Shown: one piece after another, positions 16,007-23,724 of the stretch
Layout: each line of letters opens with the position of its first letter
Numbering within the stretch: the stretch's first letter is position 1
Source of the DNA: Paractinoplanes ferrugineus
GTDB taxonomy: Bacteria; Actinomycetota; Actinomycetes; Mycobacteriales; Micromonosporaceae
Length of the DNA: 33,967 nt
Direction: 5' to 3'
Assembly (NCBI RefSeq): GCF_016862195.1
Contig: NZ_BOMM01000091.1
Coordinates: 1 to 33,967, forward strand
Notes under the pieces: generated by a model
What the model was told of the DNA's origin: nothing
What the model saw: the letters and a program-made list of their open reading frames with translations, nothing else
Database searches by the model: none
Made by a program: the position numbers and the translations under genes

Positions 16007-16662
16007 TGATTGACGTCGCGGACGTGAGCCGCCGCTACGAGGGTGACCAGGCCGCCCTCGACCACCTCAGCCTGCACGTCGCCGAGGGTGAATGCCTGGC
16101 CCTGCTCGGCCCGTCGGGCAGCGGCAAGTCGACATTGCTCAACCTGATCGCCGGCCTCGACCGGCCGACCGAGGGCACGGTCACGGTCGGCGGCACCCGG
16201 GTGGACCGGCTGGGTGAGGCGGCCGCCGCCCGGTACCGCCGCGCCACCGTCGGCCTGGTCTTCCAGTTCTTCAACCTGCTCGACGATCTGACCGTCACCG
16301 ACAACGTGCTGCTGCCCGCGCAGATCGCCGGCCGGCCCGCCGCCGATTCGCGCCGGCGCGCCCGCCAACTCCTCGAGACGCTGGGCATCGACCGGCACGC
16401 CGACGCCTATCCCGGTCGTCTCTCCGGCGGGGAACGGCAGCGCGTCGCGGTCGCGCGGGCGCTGATGAACCGGCCGCCGCTGCTGCTCGCCGACGAACCG
16501 ACCGGCGCCCTCGACACCGCGTCGGGCGCCGAGGTGCGCAAACTGCTCATCGATCTGCACGCCGAGGGCCAGACGATCGTGCTCGTCACCCACGACGAGG
16601 TCCTCGCCGCCGCGGTCGCCACCCGCACCGTCCGCCTCGTCGACGGCCGGGTCGCGTCGTGA
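16006..16662 (+). CDS. ABC transporter ATP-binding protein (LolD/MacB/BceA class)
   Basis: This is a 218-aa ATPase with all motifs intact: Walker A GPSGSGKST (about 35-43), Q-loop LVFQFFNLLDDLTV, signature LSGGERQRVAVARAL, Walker B LLLADEPTGALD, and the switch histidine in VLVTHDEV. Its length and the QFFNLL stretch place it in the LolD/MacB/BceA group, which drives FtsX-like permeases by coupling ATP hydrolysis to mechanotransmission. The permease gene overlaps its stop (GTGA at 16659-16662), which indicates one transporter. Divergence from a two-component operon resembles antimicrobial-peptide or lipid exporters, but substrate and regulation are inferred from position. Confidence 0.95.
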   Translation: MIDVADVSRRYEGDQAALDHLSLHVAEGECLALLGPSGSGKSTLLNLIAGLDRPTEGTVTVGGTRVDRLGEAAAARYRRATVGLVFQFFNLLDDLTVTDNVLLPAQIAGRPAADSRRRARQLLETLGIDRHADAYPGRLSGGERQRVAVARALMNRPPLLLADEPTGALDTASGAEVRKLLIDLHAEGQTIVLVTHDEVLAAAVATRTVRLVDGRVAS

Positions 16663-18902
16663 CCGCCATTCGTAGCGTGGTGCGCGGCGCGCAACGGCGC
16701 CGCGTCTCGACGATCGTGATCGTCGCGGCGACGGCGATGGCCGTGACCGCCACCGTCCTCGCCGGACTGCTGCTGGCCGCATCGTCGGCGCCGTTCGCGA
16801 ACGCCTTCGCGGCCCAGCGCGGCGCCCACTTGACAGCTCTCTTCGACGCCGCGTCCACCACCCGGGAACAGGCCGCGGCCACCGCCGCGCGGGCCGGCCA
16901 GGCCGCCGGCCCGTTCCCGGTGACCACGATCAGCGCGGCGCCGGCCGACGCGCCGCGGTTCGGCCTGCCGTCGCTGCGGGTCGTCGGGCGGGCCGCCCCC
17001 GGCGGCGACGCCGTCGACCGGGTGACCCTGCTGACCGGACGCTGGGCGCGCGGCACCGACGAGATCGTGGTCGCCCGCGGCCACCTGCGGATCCCGGCCG
17101 GCACCACGCTGCGCACGGCGGACGGGACCACCCTGCGGGTCGTCGGCGAGGGCCGGTCGATCAGCCGGACCGCGCAGGGCTGGATGACCCCCGACGGGGT
17201 CGCCGCGATCGGGCCGACCGGCTGGCAGATGCTCTACCGGTACGCCGACGCCGGCTCCGAGGCGGCGATGACCGCGCACACGGCCGCGCTCGGCCCCGGC
17301 GTGCAGGCCCAGTCCTGGCTGAGCGTGCGCGCCGACGCCGCACACCGCACCCAGCTGTTCGTGCCGCTGCTGAGCGCGTTCGGATTGCTGGGCCTGGCCC
17401 TGGCCGCCCTGGTCATCGGCAATGTCGCGGCCGGCACGGTGGCCTCGGCGATCCGGCGCATCGGCGTCATGAAGGCGCTCGGCCTGACCCCGGCCCAGGT
17501 GGTCCGGGCCTGCCTGGCCCAGGCCCTGCTCCCCGGCATGATCGGCGCCGTCCTCGGCATCGTGGCCGGTGACCTGCTCGCGGTGCCGCTGACCGCCGAC
17601 GTCGCCGAGCTGTTCGGCACCGTCCCGATGTCGGTCACCCCGTGGGTCGACGCCGCCGCGGTCGTCGCCGCGCTCCTGGTGATCAGCGCGACCGCGGCCC
17701 CCGCCGCGTGGCGGGCGGCCCGGCTGCGCACCGTCGACGCGCTCGCCGTCGGTCGCACCCCGCACAGCGGCCGGGGCCGGCTCGCCGCCCGGCTGGCCGC
17801 GCGCTCCCGGCTGCCGAGGCCGGTCGGTCTCGGCATCGCCCAGCCGTTCACCCGGCCCGCCCGGCTGCTGGCCCTGCTGCTGACGATCGGGCTCGGCACC
17901 GCGGCGGCGACCTTCGCCATCGGGCTGGCCAGTTCGCTGCGCCTGGTCCAGGCCGCCGACCAGAGACCGGCCACCTCCGCCGACGTGCTCGTCCTGCCGG
18001 TCATGGCCCAGGGCGGTGGCGCGGACGCCCGTACGGTCCTCGACACCACCCCCGGAACCGGCAGTTACTACGGCCGCGCGCCCGCCGACATCGCCGTCGA
18101 CGGGCTGCACGACCCCGCCAATGGTTCCGTGACCAGCGGAGACGCGACAGCTGCCGGGTACGAGATGCTGGCCGGCCGGTGGTACACCGGACCGGGCGAG
18201 GCGGTGGTCACCACCGGCTTGCTCACCGCCACCGGCAAGCACGTCGGCGACGTCGTCACCGGTCCCGGGCACGGCCCGCTCACCCTGGTCGGCGAGGTCT
18301 TCGACGGCAGCGCCAACGCCCACCTCTACACCGACGTCGCCGGCGTTCCCGGCGTGCGGACGGGCTTCGAGTGGTACGTCAAGCTGCGGCCCGGCACCGA
18401 CCGGGACGCCTACCTCGCCGCCCTGCGCAGCCGGCATGTGCCGGCCGAGGCCACCCGGGTCGAGGGAGCGGACGGCACCCTCATCGTGCTCGACTCGCTC
18501 ACTGCCCTGCTCACGGCTCTGCTGGTGGCGGTGGCCGGGCTCGGTGTGCTCAACGCGGTCGTGCTCGACTCCCGCGATCGGGTGCATGACATCGGCGTAC
18601 ACAAATCGCTGGGAATGACCCCGAAGCAGACCGCCGCCATGGTCATCGCCTCCGTCGGCGTGCCCGGCCTGGTCGGCGGCGCCGCCGGCGTCCCCGCCGG
18701 ATATCTCCTGCACCACTGGGCCGTCCCGGCGATGGCCGCCGGCGCCGGCATCCGCCTGCCGCCGAGCACCATCGACGTGTACGCGGTGGGCCTGCTCGCC
18801 GTCCTCGCCCTGGCCGGCCTGGTCATCGGGGCGGCCGGGGCGCTGCTCCCGGCCGGCTGGGCGGCCCGGACCAGGACGGCTGTCACGTTGCGCACCGAGT
18901 GA
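16659..18902 (+). CDS. FtsX/MacB-like ABC transporter permease, two FtsX domains
   Basis: This is a 747-aa permease starting at a GTG that overlaps the ATPase stop. One membrane helix near the N terminus (about 15-40) is followed by a large extracytoplasmic MacB-like domain. Three helices then form the first FtsX domain (about 230-345), including the coupling segment IRRIGVMKALGLTPAQVV. A second unit repeats the plan after about residue 400, with ASSLRLVQAAD, an extracytoplasmic region, and helices from about 610 that include HDIGVHKSLGMTPKQTA. The duplicated GVMKALGLTP/GVHKSLGMTP elements mark the two sites where the ATPase binds. The ten-helix, 750-aa size is typical of actinobacterial exporters acting on lipids or envelope-active compounds. 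Confidence 0.93.
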   Translation: MTAIRSVVRGAQRRRVSTIVIVAATAMAVTATVLAGLLLAASSAPFANAFAAQRGAHLTALFDAASTTREQAAATAARAGQAAGPFPVTTISAAPADAPRFGLPSLRVVGRAAPGGDAVDRVTLLTGRWARGTDEIVVARGHLRIPAGTTLRTADGTTLRVVGEGRSISRTAQGWMTPDGVAAIGPTGWQMLYRYADAGSEAAMTAHTAALGPGVQAQSWLSVRADAAHRTQLFVPLLSAFGLLGLALAALVIGNVAAGTVASAIRRIGVMKALGLTPAQVVRACLAQALLPGMIGAVLGIVAGDLLAVPLTADVAELFGTVPMSVTPWVDAAAVVAALLVISATAAPAAWRAARLRTVDALAVGRTPHSGRGRLAARLAARSRLPRPVGLGIAQPFTRPARLLALLLTIGLGTAAATFAIGLASSLRLVQAADQRPATSADVLVLPVMAQGGGADARTVLDTTPGTGSYYGRAPADIAVDGLHDPANGSVTSGDATAAGYEMLAGRWYTGPGEAVVTTGLLTATGKHVGDVVTGPGHGPLTLVGEVFDGSANAHLYTDVAGVPGVRTGFEWYVKLRPGTDRDAYLAALRSRHVPAEATRVEGADGTLIVLDSLTALLTALLVAVAGLGVLNAVVLDSRDRVHDIGVHKSLGMTPKQTAAMVIASVGVPGLVGGAAGVPAGYLLHHWAVPAMAAGAGIRLPPSTIDVYAVGLLAVLALAGLVIGAAGALLPAGWAARTRTAVTLRTE

Positions 18903-18903
18903 C

Positions 18904-18927
18904 GCCCGGCGGCTCAGCCCGCCGGGT
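18904..18927. terminator. Bidirectional terminator between permease and sigma factor genes
   Basis: CCCGGCGG (18905-18912) pairs with CCGCCGGG (18919-18926) around a 6-nt loop, with a flanking G-T pair. It starts 2 bp after the permease stop and includes the stop codon of the convergent sigma factor gene. Confidence 0.72.
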
Positions 18928-20125
18928 CAGCGCTCTCGTCGAGCCGGCGGGCCGCCCGCGACTGAAGGTAGAGCTGCTCGGGCCGGCTGAGGGTGAGCCG
19001 GGCGGCCCGAGCGTAGTGTTCCCGCGCCCCGGCCCGGTCACCGGCCAGTTCGAGCAGGTGGGCCCGCACCGCCGCGGTCCGGTGGTGCCGGGCCAGCACC
19101 GGATCCGCCGCGACCTCGTCCAGGGCGGCGAGCCCGGCCTCGGGGCCGTCGACCATGGCGCGGGCCACGATCCGGTTCAGCGTGACCATCGGGCTCGGGG
19201 CGAGCGCGTGCAACATCCCGTACAGGGCGAGGATCTGCGGCCAATCGGTGTCCGTGGCGCGCGCCGCCTCGTCGTGCACCGCGGCGATCGCGGCCTGCAG
19301 CTGGAACGGTCCGATCGGGGCGTGTGCCAGCGAGTGGGTGATCAGCGCGCCGCCCTCGGCGATCGCCGCCGCGTCCCAGCGGCCGCGGTCCTGGTCGGCC
19401 AGCGGGACCAGGGTGCCGTCCGATCGGGTACGCGACGGCCGGCGCGCGTCGGTGAGCAGCATCAACGCGAGCAGCCCGGCCACCTCGCCGTCACCGGGCA
19501 GACGCCGGTGCAGCTGGCGGGTCAGCCGGATCGCCTCCCGGGTCAGCTCGACCCGGTTCAGGCAGTCCCCGGAACTGGCGGTGTAGCCCTCGTTGAAGAT
19601 CAGATAGAGCACGTGCCGCACCGCCGTGAGCCGCTCGTCGGTCGCCGGCCCGTCGAAACGGGTGCCGGTGTCCCGGATCCGCTGCTTGGCCCGGCTGATC
19701 CGCTGGCCGACGGTGGTCTCCGGCAGCAGCAGCGCACGGGCGATCTCCGCCGTGGTGAGCCCGCCGACCGCCCGCAACGTGAGCGTGACCTGCGCCGGCA
19801 CGCTCAGCGCGGGATGGCAGCAGAGCAGCAGCAGGGCCAGTTCGTCGTCACCGCGTACGTCCGGTTCGGGGTCGTTGCGCACCGCCTCCTCCCGCCGCCG
19901 GCGGGCCGTCTCGTTGCGCAGCTGCTCCACCCGCCGCCGGCCGGCCACCGTGATCAGCCAGTTCCGCGGCTGCGCCGGCACCCCGGTCCGGGGCCACTGC
20001 TCGGCGGCCGCGATCAGCGCCTCCTGCACCGCGTCCTCAGCGGCGTCGAAATCGCCGTACCGGCGCACCACCGCCGCCAGGACCTGCGGCGCGCACTCGC
20101 GCAGCAGGTCCGGCAGCCCGGTCAC
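18914..20125 (-). CDS. ECF42-type RNA polymerase sigma factor with C-terminal TPR domain
   Basis: This sigma-70 family protein has about 403 residues. Region 2 contains YGDFDAAEDAVQEALIAA and PRNWLITVAGRRRVEQLR; region 4 contains GGLTTAEIARALLLPETTVGQRISRAKQRI. A helical C-terminal extension of about 220 residues includes ILALYGMLHALAPSPMVTLN and a TPR-like array. This arrangement, beside a DGPF/YciI gene, defines the ECF42 group, whose C-terminal domain replaces an anti-sigma factor in control. Two GTG starts are possible. The one at 20125 gives a GTGA overlap with the DGPF stop and has GGGAG upstream; the one at 20134 adds MGA. Known ECF42 sigmas activate DGPF-protein genes, matching the promoter-like repeat at 20515-20557. 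Confidence 0.92.
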   Translation of the reverse strand: MTGLPDLLRECAPQVLAAVVRRYGDFDAAEDAVQEALIAAAEQWPRTGVPAQPRNWLITVAGRRRVEQLRNETARRRREEAVRNDPEPDVRGDDELALLLLCCHPALSVPAQVTLTLRAVGGLTTAEIARALLLPETTVGQRISRAKQRIRDTGTRFDGPATDERLTAVRHVLYLIFNEGYTASSGDCLNRVELTREAIRLTRQLHRRLPGDGEVAGLLALMLLTDARRPSRTRSDGTLVPLADQDRGRWDAAAIAEGGALITHSLAHAPIGPFQLQAAIAAVHDEAARATDTDWPQILALYGMLHALAPSPMVTLNRIVARAMVDGPEAGLAALDEVAADPVLARHHRTAAVRAHLLELAGDRAGAREHYARAARLTLSRPEQLYLQSRAARRLDESADPAG

Positions 20126-20494
20126 TGCTCCCACGCGCTCATATCGAGGATCGGCCGCACCTCGACCCGGGTGTACGCGGCGTCCGGCGCCTTCGCGGCC
20201 CAGCCGACCGCCTCGTCGAGATCCGCCACATCGATCAGGTAGAACCCGGCCAGATGCTCCTTCACCTCGGCGTACGGCCCGTCCGAGGTGATCGTCCGGC
20301 CGTCGCGCACCGAAACCTGCGTGGCCAGCGCCGGATCGCCCAGCCCCTCACTGACCACCAGCACCCCGGCGTCCCGCATCTGCGCGCTGAGCCGCCAGTG
20401 CCCCCGGCCGAAATCGATACGCTGCTGCTCGCTGAGCGTCTCCCAGACCCGCCAGCGACTGCGGGTTCGACTGGATCAGGATCAGATATTTCAT
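20122..20494 (-). pseudogene. YciI/DGPF-family protein, interrupted by a one-base frameshift
   Basis: The ATG at 20494 (GGAG 7-11 nt upstream) begins MKYLILIQSNPQS, the standard start of DGPF proteins. Near 20455-20460 the family-like sequence moves to the next frame as WRVWETLSEQQRIDF and then MRDAGVLVVSEGLGDP, GRTITSDGPYAEVKEHLAGF and VEVRPILDMSAWEQ. The start-to-stop span is 373 bp, one more than a multiple of three. The second frame has a TGA right after the true start, so no alternative start rescues the N terminus. Everything else, including the SDGPYAE motif, is intact. It could be a recent mutation, an assembly error or, less likely, a recoding site. DGPF proteins are typical ECF42 targets of unknown biochemical activity. 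Confidence 0.85.
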
Positions 20495-20514
20495 GGTTGC
20501 TCTCCGTCTCTCTC

Positions 20515-20557
20515 GCCGGGATGTCGAAACCGGCCGGCCCGGCTTCGACATCCCGGC
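20515..20557. promoter_or_regulatory. Symmetrical 14-bp inverted repeat: two divergent ECF42-type promoters
   Basis: GCCGGGATGTCGAA (20515-20528) and TTCGACATCCCGGC (20544-20557) are perfect inverted arms. On the plus strand TGTCGA (20522-20527) and CGAC (20546-20549) are separated by 18 bp; the same pair reads identically on the minus strand. As I recall it, the published ECF42 promoter has TGTCGA at -35 and a CGA-type -10. Thus each arm supplies the -35 of one promoter and the -10 of the other. On the plus strand transcription would start at about the SnoaL ATG (20558), giving a leaderless mRNA. On the minus strand about 20 nt of leader with GGAG would precede the DGPF gene. Confidence 0.7.
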
Positions 20558-20980
20558 ATGAACGAGATCCAGGAAGTCATCGAACGCAAGGCCGCGCTGC
20601 TGGAGACCGGTGACGCCACGGCCATCCTGTCCTACTACGCGCCCACCTTCGTCGAGTTCACCCTCGCCCCGCCGCTGCGCCAGCCCGGCAACGGCCTCGA
20701 CCCGACCGCCCTGGCATCCTGGATCGCCACCTTCGAGGCCCCACCCCGCCGCGAAGTCACCGACCTGCGGATCACCACCGACGGCACCGTAGCGTTCGCC
20801 ACCAGCCTCGACTGCCTCACCGCCACCCCGCGCGGCGCCACCTCGAGCTTCACCCTCTGGTTCCGGGTAACCCTCGGCCTGCGCCGCGTCGACGGTCGCT
20901 GGCTGGTAACACACGAACACGAGTCCGTGCCCTTCGAGATGGACGGTTCTTTCCGCGCCGCCATCAGCCTGACCCCCTGA
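20558..20980 (+). CDS. SnoaL/NTF2-like (ketosteroid isomerase fold) protein
   Basis: This is a 140-aa protein with the NTF2-like pattern. The N-terminal helix is EIQEVIERKAALLETGDATA, followed by ILSYYAPTFVEF, a curved sheet, and the final strand pair FRVTLGLRRVDGRWLVTHEHESVP. YybH/SgcJ-like proteins of this group are often annotated as nuclear transport factor 2-like or SnoaL-like. They bind small hydrophobic ligands or catalyse isomerisation or cyclisation, and no specific reaction can be assigned here. There is no ribosome site; the ATG abuts the inverted-repeat promoter. Divergence from the DGPF/ECF42 pair suggests joint control by the sigma factor. Confidence 0.85.
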   Translation: MNEIQEVIERKAALLETGDATAILSYYAPTFVEFTLAPPLRQPGNGLDPTALASWIATFEAPPRREVTDLRITTDGTVAFATSLDCLTATPRGATSSFTLWFRVTLGLRRVDGRWLVTHEHESVPFEMDGSFRAAISLTP

Positions 20981-21001
20981 CCCGGGCGCCCCTTTCCGCC
21001 G

Positions 21002-21035
21002 GTTCCGCTTCGTGGCCCGGCGTTCCGCTTCGTGG
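21002..21035. repeat. 14-bp direct repeat pair
   Basis: GTTCCGCTTCGTGG occurs at 21002-21015 and again at 21022-21035, in the 161-bp spacer between the SnoaL-like gene and the MarR gene. The spacer also has a short repeat of CCGCCGGCCCCGC around 21105-21125. No gene is evident there. Confidence 0.7.
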
Positions 21036-21141
21036 AAGGCCTGCTCGGATTCGGTCCAGTCAGCTTTCCAGGCCCTTGTTCCGCAGGGCATCCGCCGCCC
21101 GCCGGCCCCGCCCGCCGGCCCCGCTCGGGTGTCGGGTCTGG

Positions 21142-21690
21142 TCAGCGGCTCTCCGGGCGGTCGGGTCGGGCGGCGGCGGCCGCGGCGCGCCGGTGTCCCG
21201 CGGCCCGGTTCTGGAGTCGTTTGTTCGCGGCCGCGCTCGCTCCGGTGATGCGCTGGAGGAAGGCGATCACCTGGCGCAGTTCCGCGGTGCCGGTGTCCTG
21301 CAGGGTGGCGGCGATCTCGGCGCCGGCCTCGGCGAGGAAGGCGCGGGCCTGTTCGCGGGCGCCCGGTTCGGGGCGCAGGGTGACCCGGCGCCGGTCGGTG
21401 TGTTCGCGGCTGCGGCGGATGTGGCCGGCGGTCTCGAGCCGGTTCAGGAGCACGGTGGTGGCGCCGGACGTCATGCCGATCTGGCGGGCGAGGTCGGCCG
21501 GGGTCAGCGGCTGACCGTCCTCGGCCGCCCAGATGATCTGGCCGAGGGCGTTGGCGTCCGAGCCGGGCAGGTTCATCCAAGCTGCCAGGTGCTGGTTGAG
21601 CTCCGTGAAGCTGACCGCCCAGTCGCGCAGCGCTTGCATCGTGGCCGTCTGTTCGGGCGACCAGTCGACGGTGAGTGGGTCCACTTCCAC
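21142..21690 (-). CDS. MarR-family transcriptional regulator
   Basis: From the GTG at 21690 the protein has 182 residues (a second GTG at 21684 removes two). The winged helix has LTPADLARQIGMTSGATTVLLNRLETAGHI with the wing REHTDRRRVTL, the classic MarR DR-x-R pattern. The C-terminal helices for dimerisation are followed by a basic Arg/Ala-rich tail. The frame stays open upstream to an ATG at 21762, but that would cross the divergent monooxygenase start, so the shorter form is preferred. The gene is divergent from an FAD monooxygenase and probably represses it and itself until a phenolic or other small ligand binds. The shared intergenic region has repeated CACTGT elements. Confidence 0.88.
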   Translation of the reverse strand: MEVDPLTVDWSPEQTATMQALRDWAVSFTELNQHLAAWMNLPGSDANALGQIIWAAEDGQPLTPADLARQIGMTSGATTVLLNRLETAGHIRRSREHTDRRRVTLRPEPGAREQARAFLAEAGAEIAATLQDTGTAELRQVIAFLQRITGASAAANKRLQNRAAGHRRAAAAAARPDRPESR

Positions 21691-21752
21691 TGTACAGAAT
21701 CCTTCACTGTGTAGTAGCTTCACTGTAAAGCAAAAGGGAGAACGAGTCAGAC
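21684..21752. promoter_or_regulatory. Shared MarR/monooxygenase control region with repeated CACTGT boxes
   Basis: CACTGT occurs at 21688, 21705 and 21721, each preceded by CTTC/TTC and followed by an A/T-rich AG-ending stretch. CTTCACTGT is identical at 21702-21710 and 21718-21726. CTGTACAG (21690-21697) is a palindrome that overlaps the MarR start. The intervals of 17 and 16 bp suggest several repressor dimers across both promoters. AAAAGGGAGAA (21733-21743) is the ribosome site for the monooxygenase. Confidence 0.5.
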
Positions 21753-22916
21753 ATGACATCATCGCGTGCAGTGATCTCGGGAGCGAGCATCGCCGGCCTG
21801 TCCGCCGCCTTCTGGCTGCGGCGCACCGGCTGGGCGGTCACGGTCGTCGAACGGGCCCCCGAGTTCCGCGACGGCGGGCAGAACGTCGACGTCCGCGGGG
21901 TCGCCCGTGAGGTGCTTCGGCGGATGGGGCTGTTCGAGGCGGTCAAGGCACAGAACACCACCGAGACCGGGACGGTCCTGATCGGCGCGGACGGCGGGGT
22001 GCGGGCCGAGCTGCCGTCCGGCGGCACCGACGGCGCCACGGCCGAACTGGAGATCCTGCGCGGCGACCTCGCCCGCACCGTCCTCGACCACCTCCCGGAG
22101 GGCGTCGAGTTCATCTACGGCGACACCATCGACACGATCACCGACGACGCCGTCACCACGGCGGCCGGCCGCGTCCTCGGCGCCGACCTGGTGGTGATCG
22201 CCGAGGGCGTCCGCTCGGCCACCCGTGACCGCCTGTTCCCGACCGGGGTCGAGCGCCGTGACCTGGGCATCAACATGGTGTTCGGCACCATCCCGCGCAC
22301 GCCGGACGACGACGACCGGTGGCGGTGGTACAACACCGTCGGCGGCCGCCAGATCCACCTGCGCCCCGACAACCACGGCACCACCCGCGCGATCCTCTCC
22401 TACTCCCGCGGCGAGGATCTGACCGGCCTCGACCGGCGCGAGGCGCTGGCCCGGGTCCGGGAGCGCTACGCCGGCGCCGGCTGGGTGGCCCCGCGCGTCC
22501 TCGACGCCTTCGACAAGTCCGACGACGTCTACATCGACCATCTGACCCAGATCCGGATGACCACGTGGCATCGTGGCCGCGTGGTGCTGGCCGGTGACGC
22601 GGGCTGGTGCGTGACCCCGATGGGCGGCGGTGGCGCGTCACTCGCCCTGGTCAGCGGCTACGTCCTGGCCGCCTTCCTGAAACGGGCGGCGGACCGGGAA
22701 AAGGCCCTGCTCGCGTACGAGCAATGGATGCGCCCGCTGGTCGACGACGTCCAGAAACTGCCGCCCGGCCTGGAGTTGTTCGCCTATCCGCGGACCCGCC
22801 TCGGCCTGGCCGCGCGCGGCGTGGCGGACCGGGTGCTCACCTCCCCGCTCCTCGCGCCCCGCATCGCCAAGCTGACCCAGGTCGCCGCCACCGATCGCGC
22901 CCTACCGGATCTCTGA
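21753..22916 (+). CDS. FAD-dependent aromatic monooxygenase (PHBH/TetX-like)
   Basis: This is a 387-aa single-domain flavoprotein. The N-terminal dinucleotide fold is AVISGASIAGLSAAFWLRR with the acidic strand end VVERAPEFRDGGQNVDVRG. LVVIAEGVRSATRDRLF is the middle DG-type motif. VVLAGDAGWCVTPMGGGGASLAL is the GD motif that binds FAD ribityl and lines the active site. This is class A of flavin monooxygenases, which hydroxylate aromatic or polycyclic substrates using NAD(P)H and oxygen; TetX-type tetracycline inactivators belong here. The start at 21753 is fixed by AAAAGGGAGAA about ten bases upstream. The divergent MarR gene suggests induction by a xenobiotic or an endogenous aromatic. The substrate cannot be told from sequence. 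Confidence 0.9.
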   Translation: MTSSRAVISGASIAGLSAAFWLRRTGWAVTVVERAPEFRDGGQNVDVRGVAREVLRRMGLFEAVKAQNTTETGTVLIGADGGVRAELPSGGTDGATAELEILRGDLARTVLDHLPEGVEFIYGDTIDTITDDAVTTAAGRVLGADLVVIAEGVRSATRDRLFPTGVERRDLGINMVFGTIPRTPDDDDRWRWYNTVGGRQIHLRPDNHGTTRAILSYSRGEDLTGLDRREALARVRERYAGAGWVAPRVLDAFDKSDDVYIDHLTQIRMTTWHRGRVVLAGDAGWCVTPMGGGGASLALVSGYVLAAFLKRAADREKALLAYEQWMRPLVDDVQKLPPGLELFAYPRTRLGLAARGVADRVLTSPLLAPRIAKLTQVAATDRALPDL

Positions 22917-22918
22917 GC

Positions 22919-22934
22919 CCCGGCCGCGGCCGGT
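22919..22934. terminator. Possible short bidirectional terminator
   Basis: CCGGCC-GC-GGCCGG (22920-22933) is a perfect GC palindrome in the 17-bp gap between two convergent genes. The two-base loop makes it a weaker terminator candidate than the others in this window. Confidence 0.4.
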
Positions 22935-23701
22935 CAGCAGCCGAGTCGCTTGGTGCCGAGGGCGATGTCGTCCATCCAGATGTCGAACTGGCCCGGGGTG
23001 GTGCCGCCCTGGTAGAGCTGCCAGCCGATCTTGACGGTATGCACCGCGGGCAGGACGAACGGGACGTCGTTGCCGCCGTGCTCGTCGGTGGAGGCGGTCA
23101 GTTCCGGGTTCGCCACTCCGTCGATCCACACGGCGACCCGGTTGCCCGCCGGGTCCAGCTCCCACTCGAAGCACTGCCAGGCGTCCTCGGTGACCGGCGC
23201 GGACTCCCGCCACGACGTCCAGTCGCCGGTCGGGCCGCCGTCGGCGCCGACACCCCAGAAGACGCCGGGGACGGTGGGCGCGTACTGGCCGCCGATCGGC
23301 CGGACGACCTCGGTGCTTCCGGTGCCGGTGGCCTCGACCAGGGTGAAGTGGGCCCAGTCGGGCGCGGTGGGGAAGGCGTCGACGCGCAGCCGCATCCGGC
23401 CGTAGAACCGGTTGCCACCGGCGGCGAAGTCGTCGACCCGCAGGAAGGCGCGTCCGTTGTCGACGGTGTGCGCGTGCAGCACCTGGTTGCGGCGGCCGGC
23501 CCGTTCGACCGTGAGGGTGCCGTTGCGGGTGTCGACACCCCACTTCAGCGTGCTCGGGCCGCCCGTCGGCAGTCGCTCGAAGTCCTCGCAGAACAGCAGG
23601 CCGCGCCCGCACGAGCCGGGCCGGGCGGCTTCGGCCGGGGCGCTGCCGACGGTGGCGGCGAGCGTCAGGGCGGCGGTGAGGACGGCGACGAGGCTGCGCA
23701 T
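22934..23701 (-). CDS. Secreted Cip1-like (cellulose-induced protein) polysaccharide-associated protein
   Basis: This is a 255-aa secreted protein. The ATG at 23701 is fixed by AAGGAGA about eight bases upstream and begins a clear signal peptide, MRSLVAVLTAALTLAATVGS with cleavage near AEAA. The mature part starts with CGRGLLFCEDFERLPTGG and continues as a jelly-roll of glycan-binding or lyase type: NGRAFLRVDDF, NRFYGRMRLRVDAFP, QCFEWELD, VAVWIDGV and FDIWMDDIALG. I associate this pattern with Cip1-like core domains, known from Trichoderma and cellulolytic actinomycetes; the family label is moderately sure. An exact CebR-type operator 24 bp upstream strongly suggests control by cello-oligosaccharides. 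It may bind or modify plant cell-wall polysaccharide outside the cell. Confidence 0.75.
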   Translation of the reverse strand: MRSLVAVLTAALTLAATVGSAPAEAARPGSCGRGLLFCEDFERLPTGGPSTLKWGVDTRNGTLTVERAGRRNQVLHAHTVDNGRAFLRVDDFAAGGNRFYGRMRLRVDAFPTAPDWAHFTLVEATGTGSTEVVRPIGGQYAPTVPGVFWGVGADGGPTGDWTSWRESAPVTEDAWQCFEWELDPAGNRVAVWIDGVANPELTASTDEHGGNDVPFVLPAVHTVKIGWQLYQGGTTPGQFDIWMDDIALGTKRLGC

Positions 23702-23724
23702 GGCGGGATCTCCTTCAAGGGGTC

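Noticed and set aside
16407..18716. A 769-codon open frame on the minus strand opposite the ABC transporter
   Set aside because: Shadow frame with repetitive Gly/Asp/Arg content; the plus-strand permease and ATPase account for the sequence.
20440..20470. Programmed ribosomal frameshifting in the DGPF gene
   Set aside because: I see no slippery heptamer or adjacent stimulatory structure, and family members do not need recoding; mutation or sequence error is simpler.
20986..21141. Possible small basic peptide on the minus strand (KADWTESEQAFHEAERR)
   Set aside because: The frame has no clear start with a ribosome site and runs on without domain sense; the DNA is explained by direct repeats.
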